Source of the DNA: an uncultured bacterium
GTDB lineage: Bacteria > Bacillota_A > Clostridia > Oscillospirales > Oscillospiraceae
Assembly: GCA_945917385.1 (NCBI GenBank)
Contig: CAMEHJ010000006.1
Location: 1 to 14,368 of the forward strand
Length of the DNA: 14,368 nt
Reading direction: 5' to 3'
The notes under the pieces are model-generated. The model worked only from the letters and a program-made list of their open reading frames with translations, had not been told where the DNA came from and did not search any database. Made by a program: the position numbers and the translations under genes. Every line of letters starts with the position of its first letter. Position 1 is the first letter of the stretch. Below, piece after piece: positions 6,387 to 13,670 of the stretch.

Positions 6387-8549
6387 TTAAAGTTTCTGAC
6401 TTACGTTTTTCATTGTCAGGGAAATACGGTGCTTTTTCTCGTCAACCTCAAGAACGGAGACATTGACAACATCTCCGACGGAGAGGATCTCGCTTGGGTG
6501 GCGGATGAATTTATCGCATATCTGCGAAATGTGGACAAGTCCGTCCTGATGTACGCCGATATCCACAAAAACACCGAAGTCGATGACGTTGCGCACGGTG
6601 CCCGTGAGTACCATGCCGGGCTTGAGGTCTTTGATTTCAAGCACGTCCTGCCGCAAAAGCACGGGAGGAAGCTCGTCGCGCGGGTCGCGCCCCGGCTTCA
6701 TAAGCTCTGAGACGATATCGCGCAAGGTAGGCTCGCCCACGCCGCAAAGCTCGGATGCCTTTTTTATGCCGAAGGACGTAAGCCGGGAAGAAAGCTCCTC
6801 AATTCCGCCGCGTGAAACGTCCGATAGCGTATAGCCGCACAGCGACAGAAGCTTTTCGGCGGCCGCATAGCTTTCGGGGTGGACGGCGGTATTGTCAAGC
6901 ACCTGTCGGCTCTCCGGTACTCTCAAAAAGCCCGCACACTGCTGGAATGCCTTGGGGCCGAGCTTCGGCACCTTGTTTATCTGCCTGCGGTCGGTGAAGG
7001 CGCCGTTTTCCTCACGGTAGGCGACGATGTTCTTCGCCGTGGTTTTGGTAAGCCCGGACACGCGCTGGAGAAGGGACGGGGATGCGGTGTTGATGTCCAC
7101 GCCGACGGCGTTCACGCAGTCCTCCACAACGCCGTTTAAGGTCTCCTCAAGCTTTGCCTGGGGCATATCGTGCTGATACTGTCCGACGCCGATGGCCATA
7201 GGCTCTATTTTCACAAGCTCCGCGAGCGGGTCCTGAAGCCTTCGCGCAATGGACACTGCCGAGCGGAGGTTGACGTCATAGTCGGGAAACTCTTCGGCGG
7301 CAAGCTTCGACGCGGAGTAGACGGACGCGCCTGCCTCGTTGACGATGGCATAGCTCTGGCTGCCGTGCAGCTCGTGGAGCATCTCGACGGTCATCTGCTC
7401 CGTCTCGCGGGAGGCGGTGCCGTTGCCGATGGCGATGTGCTGTACGCCGTGTTTTTTGATAAGTGCGGAGAGGATGCGTATCGCCTCCGCCTTCTTTCCT
7501 GCCGAGAAGGTGGGGTAGACAACGGCGGTGTCGAGCACCTTGCCGGTCGCGTCCACGACGGCGACCTTGCAGCCGTTGCGGTAGCCGGGGTCAAGCCCCA
7601 TCGTGACCTTGCCCCTGACCGGCGGCTGCATCAGAAGTGGCTTGAGATTCAGGGCGAAGTTTTTTATCGCGCCCTCGCAGGCGGCGTCGGTGAGGGCTGC
7701 TCTCGTCTCGCGTTCCATGGACGGGCGGATGAGCCTGTCAAACGCGTCGTCCGCCGCGGCACGGACAAAGGCCATTGCGCTGCTGCCGGGGATGATCACG
7801 GCGCGGCGAAGCTGTCTCAGGGCAAGCTCACGGTCAAGCTCGATGCCGACGTGAAGAAAGCCCTCCTTCTCGCCGCGGTTTATGGCGAGTATCTGGTGCC
7901 CCTGAATTTTGGCGACGGGCTGGGTGAAGTCGTAATACAGACGGTAGACGGAGTCTTCCTCCCCCGCCGCCTCCGAGCGGACTGAGGCACGGGAAAAGAC
8001 ATTCTCACGCAAATTTTTTCTGATGTCCGCGTCGTCGGATATCATTTCCGCGATAATGTCGGACGCGCCGGAGAGCGCATCCTCGACGGAGTTTACACCC
8101 TTTTCCTCGTCGATGTACCGAAGGGCAAGCTCTTCCGGTTCCGGCAGGTCGCGCCGCTGAGAGAAAAGCTCAAGTGCAAGAGGCTCAAGCCCTTTCTCCT
8201 TTGCCATTGTCGCCCTCGTGCGGCGCTTCTGCTTATACGGGCGGTAGAGGTCCTCAAGCACGGCAAGCGTTTCGGCGGCGTCTATCGCGTCTGTCAGCTC
8301 CTGCGTCAGCTTTCCCTGCTCCTCAATGGATTTCTTGACGCTGTCGCGCCGCTGCTGAAGATTGCGCAGGTATTCAAGCCGCTCGGCAAGTGTTCGCAGA
8401 GTTGTATCGTCCATCGCGCCGTGCAGCTCCTTGCGGTAGCGGGCGATAAAGGGGATGGTGTTTCCCTCGTCAAGAAGATTGATTACGTTATCAATATGCT
8501 CCGGCGCGCATTCAAGCTCGCGGGCGAGGATTTGACTGATGGTTTCCAA
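6387..8549 (-). CDS. tex: Tex-family transcription accessory protein (S1 RNA-binding domain)
   Basis: Tex is a conserved cytoplasmic nucleic-acid-binding protein linked to transcription and RNA handling. The 720 residues show the full domain order: N-terminal helical region with LLDEGNTIPFIARYRKE (25-41), a YqgF/RNase H-like domain starting at GLDPGYRNGCKVAVVD (318-333), helix-hairpin-helix segments at about 484-520 (VDINTASPSLLQRVSGL), and a C-terminal S1 domain at about 643-714 (GTVRNVIDFGVFVDIG). The start codon is TTG at 8549: the only site, AAGGAG, is about 13 bases upstream, and the alignment to other Tex N-termini fits this start. A promoter lies at 8587-8615. It appears to be the first gene of a four-gene minus-strand operon. 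No key domain is missing. Confidence 0.95.
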   Translation of the reverse strand: METISQILARELECAPEHIDNVINLLDEGNTIPFIARYRKELHGAMDDTTLRTLAERLEYLRNLQQRRDSVKKSIEEQGKLTQELTDAIDAAETLAVLEDLYRPYKQKRRTRATMAKEKGLEPLALELFSQRRDLPEPEELALRYIDEEKGVNSVEDALSGASDIIAEMISDDADIRKNLRENVFSRASVRSEAAGEEDSVYRLYYDFTQPVAKIQGHQILAINRGEKEGFLHVGIELDRELALRQLRRAVIIPGSSAMAFVRAAADDAFDRLIRPSMERETRAALTDAACEGAIKNFALNLKPLLMQPPVRGKVTMGLDPGYRNGCKVAVVDATGKVLDTAVVYPTFSAGKKAEAIRILSALIKKHGVQHIAIGNGTASRETEQMTVEMLHELHGSQSYAIVNEAGASVYSASKLAAEEFPDYDVNLRSAVSIARRLQDPLAELVKIEPMAIGVGQYQHDMPQAKLEETLNGVVEDCVNAVGVDINTASPSLLQRVSGLTKTTAKNIVAYREENGAFTDRRQINKVPKLGPKAFQQCAGFLRVPESRQVLDNTAVHPESYAAAEKLLSLCGYTLSDVSRGGIEELSSRLTSFGIKKASELCGVGEPTLRDIVSELMKPGRDPRDELPPVLLRQDVLEIKDLKPGMVLTGTVRNVIDFGVFVDIGVHQDGLVHISQICDKFIRHPSEILSVGDVVNVSVLEVDEKKHRISLTMKNVSQKL

Positions 8550-8586
8550 AGTTTTTATAATTCTCCTTATTATAATCTATTATCTT

Positions 8587-8615
8587 ATTTTATCACGCGC
8601 CCGCCGTTACTGCAA
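8587..8615 (-). promoter_or_regulatory. Promoter of the tex operon
   Basis: On the minus strand, TTGCAG (8610-8615) and TAAAAT (8587-8592) are separated by 17 bases. Transcription would begin near 8580, leaving a leader of about 30 bases that includes AAGGAG. A perfect TATAAT lies closer to the gene but would place the start beyond the ribosome binding site, so this upstream pair is preferred. Confidence 0.6.
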
Positions 8616-8647
8616 GTGAAACGGAACGCGGGTGCGCTTTTAAATAA

Positions 8648-8678
8648 TTCAAGCCGGAAAATGGTTTTCCGGCTTGAA
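8648..8678 (-). terminator. Terminator after the SleB-like hydrolase gene
   Basis: A perfect 14-bp stem, TTCAAGCCGGAAAA (8648-8661) with TTTTCCGGCTTGAA (8665-8678), has a 3-base loop and sits 30 bases beyond the minus-strand stop at 8708. The minus-strand tail TTATTTA is only moderately T-rich. The + strand side lacks a T run. Confidence 0.75.
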
Positions 8679-8707
8679 GCTTATACCGTATTGAGTTTTT
8701 CGTTTCG

Positions 8708-9340
8708 CTATTCTATCGGGTACAATTCGATATTGGGACTTACGCAGAAGTATGTAACGCCGAGCCGCCAATCCTCATACACCGAGAACACGTCCCCCTG
8801 AATCATGCTTGAGCAGTAAACGACACTGCCCGCCATGATCCGCTCCCCGCGCAGGAGCTCAAGCGCGATATCCACGCAGTTTTCGCCGGGTACCAGAGAC
8901 TCAAAGCCCGGCTTCGTCACGCAGGAATACTGCCCCTTCTGATACACGACCTCGCTCAGCGTATTCGGAAATTCCGGCGACGCCACCCTGTTCATCACGA
9001 CCTCACCGATGCACATACGAAATTCGTCCGTCAGCCAGTCGCTCCCCGCCTCGGCGTGGATGAGCCGCGCAAGCAGATACAGATCATCAAAGGACAGTGC
9101 CTGAGCATCCAGACTTTTGCGCTCAATTATCTCATCCCTGTTTCTGCACGCCGTTCTCCCCGCCTCGACGTCTCCCCGCTTTGCCGCATCTATCATCTCG
9201 CTGAGATAGTACGCTTCAAGGTCAGCCTCATAGCTGATACTGCTCTTGTCAAGCAGGTCGAATATCCCGCTCGCCTCCGCACATGCCGGGACGGACAAAA
9301 GCAGCAGTAATACCGCAATCAAGGCAATAAGTCTTTTCAT
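8708..9340 (-). CDS. Secreted cell wall hydrolase, SleB/CwlJ-like (Hydrolase_2 family)
   Basis: This 210-residue protein has an N-terminal signal (MKRLIALIAVLLLLLSVPACA), probably cut after ACA; the Cys at 20 makes a lipoprotein possible, though Pro at -2 is atypical for a lipobox. Residues about 86-200 match the SleB/CwlJ peptidoglycan hydrolase domain: LLARLIHAEAGSDW with the likely catalytic Glu97, GEVVMNRVASPEFPNTLSEV, and YQKGQYSC. Members cut peptidoglycan, classically spore cortex during germination. There is no N-terminal peptidoglycan-binding domain as in SleB, so a vegetative or housekeeping role is equally possible. The ATG at 9340 follows GGAGGG by about 9 bases, and that site lies in the arm of a palindrome (9346-9384). 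The YhfC-type protease gene lies 90 bases upstream on the same strand. Confidence 0.85.
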   Translation of the reverse strand: MKRLIALIAVLLLLLSVPACAEASGIFDLLDKSSISYEADLEAYYLSEMIDAAKRGDVEAGRTACRNRDEIIERKSLDAQALSFDDLYLLARLIHAEAGSDWLTDEFRMCIGEVVMNRVASPEFPNTLSEVVYQKGQYSCVTKPGFESLVPGENCVDIALELLRGERIMAGSVVYCSSMIQGDVFSVYEDWRLGVTYFCVSPNIELYPIE

Positions 9341-9345
9341 AAATT

Positions 9346-9384
9346 CCGCCCTCCCTTGGTGTGATTATAACCAGGGGAGGGCGG
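9346..9384 (-). promoter_or_regulatory. 15-bp palindrome covering the ribosome binding site and -10 box of the hydrolase gene
   Basis: The arms CCGCCCTCCCTTGGT (9346-9360) and ACCAGGGGAGGGCGG (9370-9384) pair over 15 positions with a single non-Watson-Crick position (T9356 opposite G9374, a G-U wobble in + strand RNA) around a 9-base loop. On the minus strand the loop carries TATAAT and the proximal arm carries the GGAGGG ribosome binding site, 5 bases before the ATG. A matching -35 is poor: GTGACA lies 20 bases upstream of the TATAAT and TTGCCG only 12. It may be an operator or an RNA structure that hides the ribosome binding site in readthrough RNA. Confidence 0.6.
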
Positions 9385-9430
9385 CGCAATTTGTCACAGT
9401 ATGGGGGGGAATATTAGGAATTGAAAAAAG

Positions 9431-10186
9431 TTATTCCTCCTCTTTATTATTCCCCATGTCATTATAAACTTTCCTTGCAAACAGCATGAGCACCGTGGAG
9501 TACAGCGCGACAATTATCTCAAGCGCAAACACAGAGATAAGCCCCTGCTGGCACAGCGCCGCCGGGAAGTCAACTATTGCGTGCAGTGCGACCGCAAGCG
9601 GGAAATACCAGAGCTTGCTCTTATCTCTCGCAGCACGGAAAACAAATATCGACAGCGCAACGTGCAGCATCACGGCAAAAACACGCTCCCACACCGCGAT
9701 GAGGCACAGATACGGGCTTTCCATAATTGCCTGCACGCTCGGCATGACGGAGGCAAGCGCCCCGGAGGCAAGAGAAGGCGAGAACGCAGCCAGCGTGTAC
9801 ATCGTGTAGAAAACCCCGAGCAGGAGCACTACCTCCATACCGCCGTGTCCGATACCGTAGGCGACTGCGGTTTCGCGCCCGTCGAGGCGGCGCAGGAGGG
9901 TCTTGTAGGCGAAAAAGCGGCCTGTCTCCTCAAAAATACCCGCCGCAAGGCCGCCGTATATACCGTAGGCAATGGCGTTCGAGTTTAAAAGGCGGGAAAA
10001 TGCGTTGTCGGAAGCGAGGCACACGGCGTGAAGCAAACTCTCAAGCACCTCAACAAACACGAAGAATATGAGCGCGCCTACAAGTACCGCGCGCGTTTTC
10101 GCTCCCGTCTTTTTTATCCACACCGCCGCCAGAACGACCGGGAAGCCGACAGCAAACAGAAGCATAAGCGGGAATATTATTTTCAC
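9431..10186 (-). CDS. YhfC-family intramembrane metalloprotease (CAAX-protease-like)
   Basis: This 251-residue membrane protein has about seven hydrophobic segments. The putative active-site motifs of the YhfC / type II CAAX-like superfamily are present in order: EETGR (86-90), GHGGMEVV (113-120), the ERVFAVMLHVALS stretch (167-179) and LHAIVDF (201-207). These supply the Glu and His residues expected to bind metal within the membrane. The start is GTG at 10186, with AGAGGGG about 7 bases before it; a promoter is visible at 10214-10242. Substrate is unknown; relatives cleave membrane peptides or act in bacteriocin immunity and maturation. It is followed after 90 bases by the SleB-like hydrolase and is divergent from the UPF0237-UPF0210 pair. 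Family assignment is good, role is open. Confidence 0.85.
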   Translation of the reverse strand: MKIIFPLMLLFAVGFPVVLAAVWIKKTGAKTRAVLVGALIFFVFVEVLESLLHAVCLASDNAFSRLLNSNAIAYGIYGGLAAGIFEETGRFFAYKTLLRRLDGRETAVAYGIGHGGMEVVLLLGVFYTMYTLAAFSPSLASGALASVMPSVQAIMESPYLCLIAVWERVFAVMLHVALSIFVFRAARDKSKLWYFPLAVALHAIVDFPAALCQQGLISVFALEIIVALYSTVLMLFARKVYNDMGNNKEEE

Positions 10187-10213
10187 GGAAAACCCCTCTT
10201 TCCTTTTTTCTTG

Positions 10214-10242
10214 ATTTTACCACTCCGCCAAGGCTTCGTCCA
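10214..10242 (-). promoter_or_regulatory. Promoter of the YhfC-type protease gene
   Basis: On the minus strand, TGGACG (10237-10242) and TAAAAT (10214-10219) are 17 bases apart, giving a leader of about 20 bases before the GTG. Each box is a partial match to consensus. It is back-to-back with the promoter at 10288-10316. Confidence 0.5.
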
Positions 10243-10287
10243 TACTGTTTAATAATTATTCAGAATCGGCTTTTCGGCGGCGCGCTA

Positions 10288-10316
10288 TTGCAATCAGCTA
10301 TTTTCCCATGTATAAT
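10288..10316 (+). promoter_or_regulatory. Promoter of the UPF0237-UPF0210 operon
   Basis: TTGCAA (10288-10293) and a perfect TATAAT (10311-10316) are separated by 17 bases. The start would be near 10323, leaving a leader of about 27 bases with GGAGGG at 10337-10342. Confidence 0.75.
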
Positions 10317-10349
10317 GTCACAGATAATCTCAGTTCGGAGGGAAATATT

Positions 10350-10622
10350 ATGCTGCGTGCTATTGTTACGGTTATCGGTAAAGACCGCGTCGGCATTATC
10401 GCGGATGTCTGCGCGGTGCTTGCGAAAAACAAAGTCAACGTCCTCGACATCAGCCAGACCGTTATGCAGGACTATTTCACAATGATAATGATGGTGGACG
10501 CCGGCGACTGCCCCGTCCCGTTTGCCGAGCTTGTTAAAACGCTTGAGGAAGAGGGGCGCACGCTCGCGCTCAACATCCACGCTCAGCGCGAGGATATCTT
10601 CAACGCCATGCACCGGATCTGA
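10350..10622 (+). CDS. ACT domain protein, UPF0237 family
   Basis: This 90-residue protein is a single ACT domain: [20 protein letters not shown] at the start gives the first strand and the ligand loop (GKDRVGI), and [20 protein letters not shown] the second and third strands. ACT domains bind small ligands, usually amino acids, and regulate a partner. ATG 10350 is chosen because GGAGGG (10337-10342) precedes it by 7 bases; a longer reading from 10308 would start before the likely transcription start. The UPF0210 gene begins 14 bases later, a pairing found widely in Firmicutes, which suggests this ACT protein regulates or assists the larger protein. Ligand unknown. Confidence 0.9.
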   Translation: MLRAIVTVIGKDRVGIIADVCAVLAKNKVNVLDISQTVMQDYFTMIMMVDAGDCPVPFAELVKTLEEEGRTLALNIHAQREDIFNAMHRI

Positions 10623-10636
10623 CACGGAGGCGCACA

Positions 10637-11995
10637 ATGCTCAGCAGAAACGAAATATTACAGACCATAGACATGATAGACCAGCAGCACCTCGATATAC
10701 GCACCATCACCATGGGTGTGAATCTGCTCGGCTGCTGCAGCGCAAACGCGGATGAGGCGTGCCGCCGCATTTACGATACGATCTGCCGCCGCGCGGAAAA
10801 TCTTGTCCGCACCGGCGAGGATATCGAGCGTGAGTTCGGCATCCCCATCGTCAATAAGCGCATATCCGTCACGCCCATCGCCCTCGTCGCCGGGGCGAGC
10901 GAGGCTTACGACTATGTGCCGTTCGCCCGCGCGCTCGACAAAGCGGCAAAGGCCTGCGGCGTAAACTTCATCGGCGGCTTCTCCGCGCTCGTGCAGAAGG
11001 GCATGACCGCGGCGGACGCAAAGCTCATCGCGTCCATCCCGGAAGCCCTGTCCGAGACGGACATCGTCTGCTCGTCGGTCAACGTCGGCTCCACAAAGGC
11101 GGGCATCAACATGGACGCCGTCCGCCTGCTCGGTGAGACCGTGAAGAAAACCGCGCTCAGAACCGCCGATACCGACGGCTTCGGCTGTGCAAAGCTCGTC
11201 ATCTTCTGCAACGCCGTGGAGGATAACCCCTTCATGGCGGGCGCTTTCCACGGCGTCGGCGAGGCGGACGCGGTAATAAACGTCGGCGTTTCGGGCCCCG
11301 GTGTTGTGTACCACGCGCTCCAGTCCGTCAAGGGCCGCCCCTTTGACGAGGTCGCGGAGACCGTCAAAAAGACCGCGTTCAGAATCACCCGCATGGGTCA
11401 GCTCGTCGCGAGAGAGGCAAGCCAGCGCCTCGGCGCGCCGTTCGGCATTGTGGACCTGTCGCTTGCGCCTACGCCCGCGGTCGGAGACTCCGTTGCAAGA
11501 ATACTTGAGGAAATGGGGCTTGAGACCTGCGGCACCCACGGCACCACGGCGGCGCTCGCACTGCTGAACGACGCGGTGAAAAAAGGCGGCGTTATGGCGT
11601 CAAGCAGCGTCGGCGGGCTTTCCGGCGCGTTTATCCCCGTGTCCGAGGACGAGGGCATGATCGCCGCCGCCCGCGCGGGCGTTCTCACGATGGACAAGCT
11701 TGAGGCCATGACCTGCGTGTGCTCGGTCGGGCTTGACATGATCGCCATTCCCGGCGACACCCCCGCTTCCACCATCTCCGCCATCATCGCCGACGAGGCC
11801 GCCATCGGCATGGTCAACAACAAGACCACCGCCGTTCGCGTTATCCCCGTACCCGGCAAGACCGTCGGAGACACGATGGAGATGGGCGGACTTTTCGGCA
11901 CGGCGCCGATCATGCCCGTCCATGCGGAGAGTGCCGAGGACTTCATCGCCCGCGGCGGCCGCATCCCCGCACCGCTGCACAGTCTGAAAAACTGA
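10637..11995 (+). CDS. PFL-family protein, UPF0210 (DUF711)
   Basis: This 452-residue soluble protein matches UPF0210 over its full usual length. Recognisable stretches are [15 protein letters not shown] (21-35), [15 protein letters not shown] (109-123), [13 protein letters not shown] (216-228), [20 protein letters not shown] (299-318) and [13 protein letters not shown] (416-428). The family is named for fold similarity to pyruvate formate-lyase, but I see no C-terminal glycyl radical motif, so glycyl-radical chemistry should not be assumed. ATG 10637 has GGAGG about 8 bases before it. It is the second gene of a two-gene operon with the ACT protein and is followed by a terminator at 12023-12058. 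Biochemical function unknown; family assignment is secure. Confidence 0.92.
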   Translation: MLSRNEILQTIDMIDQQHLDIRTITMGVNLLGCCSANADEACRRIYDTICRRAENLVRTGEDIEREFGIPIVNKRISVTPIALVAGASEAYDYVPFARALDKAAKACGVNFIGGFSALVQKGMTAADAKLIASIPEALSETDIVCSSVNVGSTKAGINMDAVRLLGETVKKTALRTADTDGFGCAKLVIFCNAVEDNPFMAGAFHGVGEADAVINVGVSGPGVVYHALQSVKGRPFDEVAETVKKTAFRITRMGQLVAREASQRLGAPFGIVDLSLAPTPAVGDSVARILEEMGLETCGTHGTTAALALLNDAVKKGGVMASSSVGGLSGAFIPVSEDEGMIAAARAGVLTMDKLEAMTCVCSVGLDMIAIPGDTPASTISAIIADEAAIGMVNNKTTAVRVIPVPGKTVGDTMEMGGLFGTAPIMPVHAESAEDFIARGGRIPAPLHSLKN

Positions 11996-12022
11996 GTGTT
12001 ATATAAAATTCTATATACAAAA

Positions 12023-12058
12023 TGAATCGACCCCCACCGTTCGGTGAGGGTCGATTCA
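12023..12058. terminator. Bidirectional terminator between UPF0210 and the symporter gene
   Basis: Arms 12023-12038 and 12043-12058 form a 16-bp stem with a 4-base loop. The one irregular position, C12034 opposite A12047, is a mismatch in + strand RNA but becomes a G-U pair in minus-strand RNA. The minus-strand tail (TTTTGT) is also the better T run, so it is probably strongest for the symporter gene, which stops at 12077. Confidence 0.85.
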
Positions 12059-12076
12059 GATTATATTGCTTGTTCT

Positions 12077-13438
12077 TTACTTCTTTGCCTTTGCGTTCTT
12101 TACAACGATGGAGGAAAGTGCGATGAGCGCGATGACGTTGGGCAGAACCATGAGCTGGTTGAAGAGGTCGGTCAGCTCCCAGACGAGGTCGTTGGAGAGG
12201 CAGGAGCCGAGGAAGATGAACGCGACCGCGATAACGGAGTACACGGGAACAGCCTTCTTGCCGAAGAGATACTCGAAGTTCACCTTGCCGAAGAAGTTCC
12301 AGCTGAGCACGGTGGAGAACGCGAAGAACATCAGGCAGACCGCGACAAACACGCTGCCGAAGCCGCTGCCGAAGCAGGAGCCGAATGCGAGCTGAGCCAT
12401 ATTCGCCTTGTTGACGCCCTCGGCAGCGCCGCCCGCGAGGATGCCGTCACCGGCGTAGAGGGTGGAGATAACGACGAGAGCGGTCATGGTGAGAACGACG
12501 AAGGTGTCGATGAAAAGGCCGATCATTGCGACAACGCCCTGGTCGTGCGGCTTTTCAACATTTGCCATCGCGTGTGCGTGGGGAGTAGAGCCCATACCGG
12601 CTTCATTGGAGAACAGGCCGCGCTTTACGCCCTGGCTGATAGCGGTCTTGAGTGCGTAGCCGATGCCGCCGCCGATGATGGCGTTGGGCATGAAGGCATA
12701 CTTGAAGATCATGCCGATGGTTTCGGGGATATACTGGATGCGCATGACGATGACGACAATGCCGCCGATGATGTAGAGAACCGCCATTACGGGGACAAGC
12801 TTTTCCGTGACGGAGGCAATGCGCCGGATGCCGCCGAGGAAGATGAGCGCCGCGAGAGCGGTGATGACAATGCCGATGCACCATGCGGGGATACCGAGAA
12901 CGTTCGACCATGTCTCACCGATGGAGTTGGACTGAACCATGCAGCCCATGAAGCCGAGCGCGAGGATAGTGGCTACCGCGAAGAAGCCTGCGAGGAACTT
13001 GCCGAAGCCGTTCGGGAACGCCTTCATGATGTAGTACACGGGGCCGCCCTTGACAGCGCCGTCCGCGTCCTTTTCACGGGTCTCCTGCGCCAGAACCGCC
13101 TCGGAGTAGATGGTCGCCATACCGAAGAAGGCGATTATCCACATCCAGAAGATAGCGCCGGGGCCGCCGACGAGTATCGCGCCGCAGGCGCCGACGATGT
13201 TGCCGGTACCGACCTGCGCGGCGACGGCGGTGGCAAGCGCCTGGAAGGAGCTGAGTCCGCTCTCGTGCTTTTCACCGACGAGTTTGATGTTTGAGAACAC
13301 GCGGCTCATACCTTCCTTGAAGCAGCGTATCTGAACAAAGCCTGTCTTTATCGAGAAGAAAAGACCGGTGCCGACGAGCAGGACTATAAGTATGTAGTCC
13401 GAGAGATACATGTTGATGGTCTGAGCGAGTTTTAGCAT
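12077..13438 (-). CDS. Sodium:alanine/glycine symporter (AGCS family)
   Basis: This 453-residue inner membrane protein takes up alanine or glycine with Na+ or H+. It has about 11 hydrophobic helices and the family signatures ATAVAAQVGTGNIVG (69-83) and GLFSNEAGMGSTPHAHA (274-290). The start is ATG 13438, with AGGAGG about 8 bases before it. The open frame runs on upstream to 13588, but that stretch is the riboswitch, so the longer reading is rejected. The gene is monocistronic: a glycine riboswitch with terminator lies before it and a terminator follows. The riboswitch makes glycine (or glycine plus alanine) the most likely substrate. A divergent amidohydrolase gene lies on the other side of the regulatory region. 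Confidence 0.93.
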   Translation of the reverse strand: MLKLAQTINMYLSDYILIVLLVGTGLFFSIKTGFVQIRCFKEGMSRVFSNIKLVGEKHESGLSSFQALATAVAAQVGTGNIVGACGAILVGGPGAIFWMWIIAFFGMATIYSEAVLAQETREKDADGAVKGGPVYYIMKAFPNGFGKFLAGFFAVATILALGFMGCMVQSNSIGETWSNVLGIPAWCIGIVITALAALIFLGGIRRIASVTEKLVPVMAVLYIIGGIVVIVMRIQYIPETIGMIFKYAFMPNAIIGGGIGYALKTAISQGVKRGLFSNEAGMGSTPHAHAMANVEKPHDQGVVAMIGLFIDTFVVLTMTALVVISTLYAGDGILAGGAAEGVNKANMAQLAFGSCFGSGFGSVFVAVCLMFFAFSTVLSWNFFGKVNFEYLFGKKAVPVYSVIAVAFIFLGSCLSNDLVWELTDLFNQLMVLPNVIALIALSSIVVKNAKAKK

Positions 13439-13456
13439 TTTTGCTTCCTCCTGTAA

Positions 13457-13487
13457 TAAAAAAAGTTGCTGAACAAAATCAGCAACT
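13457..13487 (-). terminator. Riboswitch-controlled intrinsic terminator ahead of the symporter gene
   Basis: In minus-strand RNA, AGUUGCUGA (13479-13487) pairs with UCAGCAACU (13464-13472) across a 6-base loop and is followed by a run of seven U (13458-13464, the first one paired in the stem). It lies 19 bases before the symporter ATG, so termination here stops the gene. Four bases of its 5' arm are shared with a possible antiterminator (13484-13491). Confidence 0.88.
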
Positions 13488-13536
13488 CTGGAAAGGACAA
13501 AGACATTAAACGCAAAAGTATAATGTCCGATACCTG

Positions 13537-13614
13537 CTCTGTCCTTTGGCCTGAGAGATTCGGTCTTTCGACCTTGCACCTTCGGCACTCATATAAATGA
13601 GATTCTCCAGAGTT
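13537..13614 (-). promoter_or_regulatory. Glycine riboswitch, single aptamer
   Basis: The minus strand carries the conserved glycine aptamer core in order: AACTCTGGAGA at 13604-13614, GCCGAAGGTGCAA at 13574-13586, and CTCAGGCCAAAGGACAGAG at 13537-13555. P1 is CUCUG/CAGAG. Two internal stems are visible: CTCAT/ATGAG (13588-13601) and GGTC-GAAA-GACC (13562-13573). Only one CCGAAGG core occurs, so this is a singlet rather than the common tandem form. An upstream 7-bp hairpin (13621-13644) and a downstream one (13502-13527) flank it; either could be the remnant 'ghost' partner described for singlets. It controls the terminator at 13457-13487. Confidence 0.93.
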
Positions 13615-13670
13615 CCTCCGCTTTCAGTTTTCGCATTCTGAAAGTTTCAACGGTATTTTGTTGTGGCATC

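Noticed and set aside
8566..8576. Perfect TATAAT close to the tex start codon as a -10 box
   Set aside because: Transcription from it would begin at or after the ribosome binding site. The TTGCAG-17-TAAAAT pair further upstream fits better.
9410..9440. Possible terminator after the YhfC-type protease (GGAAT/ATTCC around a T run on the minus strand)
   Set aside because: The stem is only 5 bp, overlaps the stop codon region and has the T run in its loop rather than after it.
12000..12017. AT-rich near-palindrome TATATAAAATTCTATATA after UPF0210
   Set aside because: 16 of 18 positions are symmetric, but the sequence is low-complexity AT and such symmetry is expected by chance. It has no flanking promoter it could regulate.
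12044..13294. Long + strand open frame (416 codons) opposite the symporter gene
   Set aside because: It is the antisense shadow of a clear AGCS gene in GC-rich DNA. The product is an unstructured acidic, repeat-poor mix with no family features and no ribosome binding site of note.
13439..13588. N-terminal extension of the symporter to 13588
   Set aside because: The extension is translated riboswitch and terminator sequence. ATG 13438 has AGGAGG, and the protein there begins where AGCS proteins normally begin.
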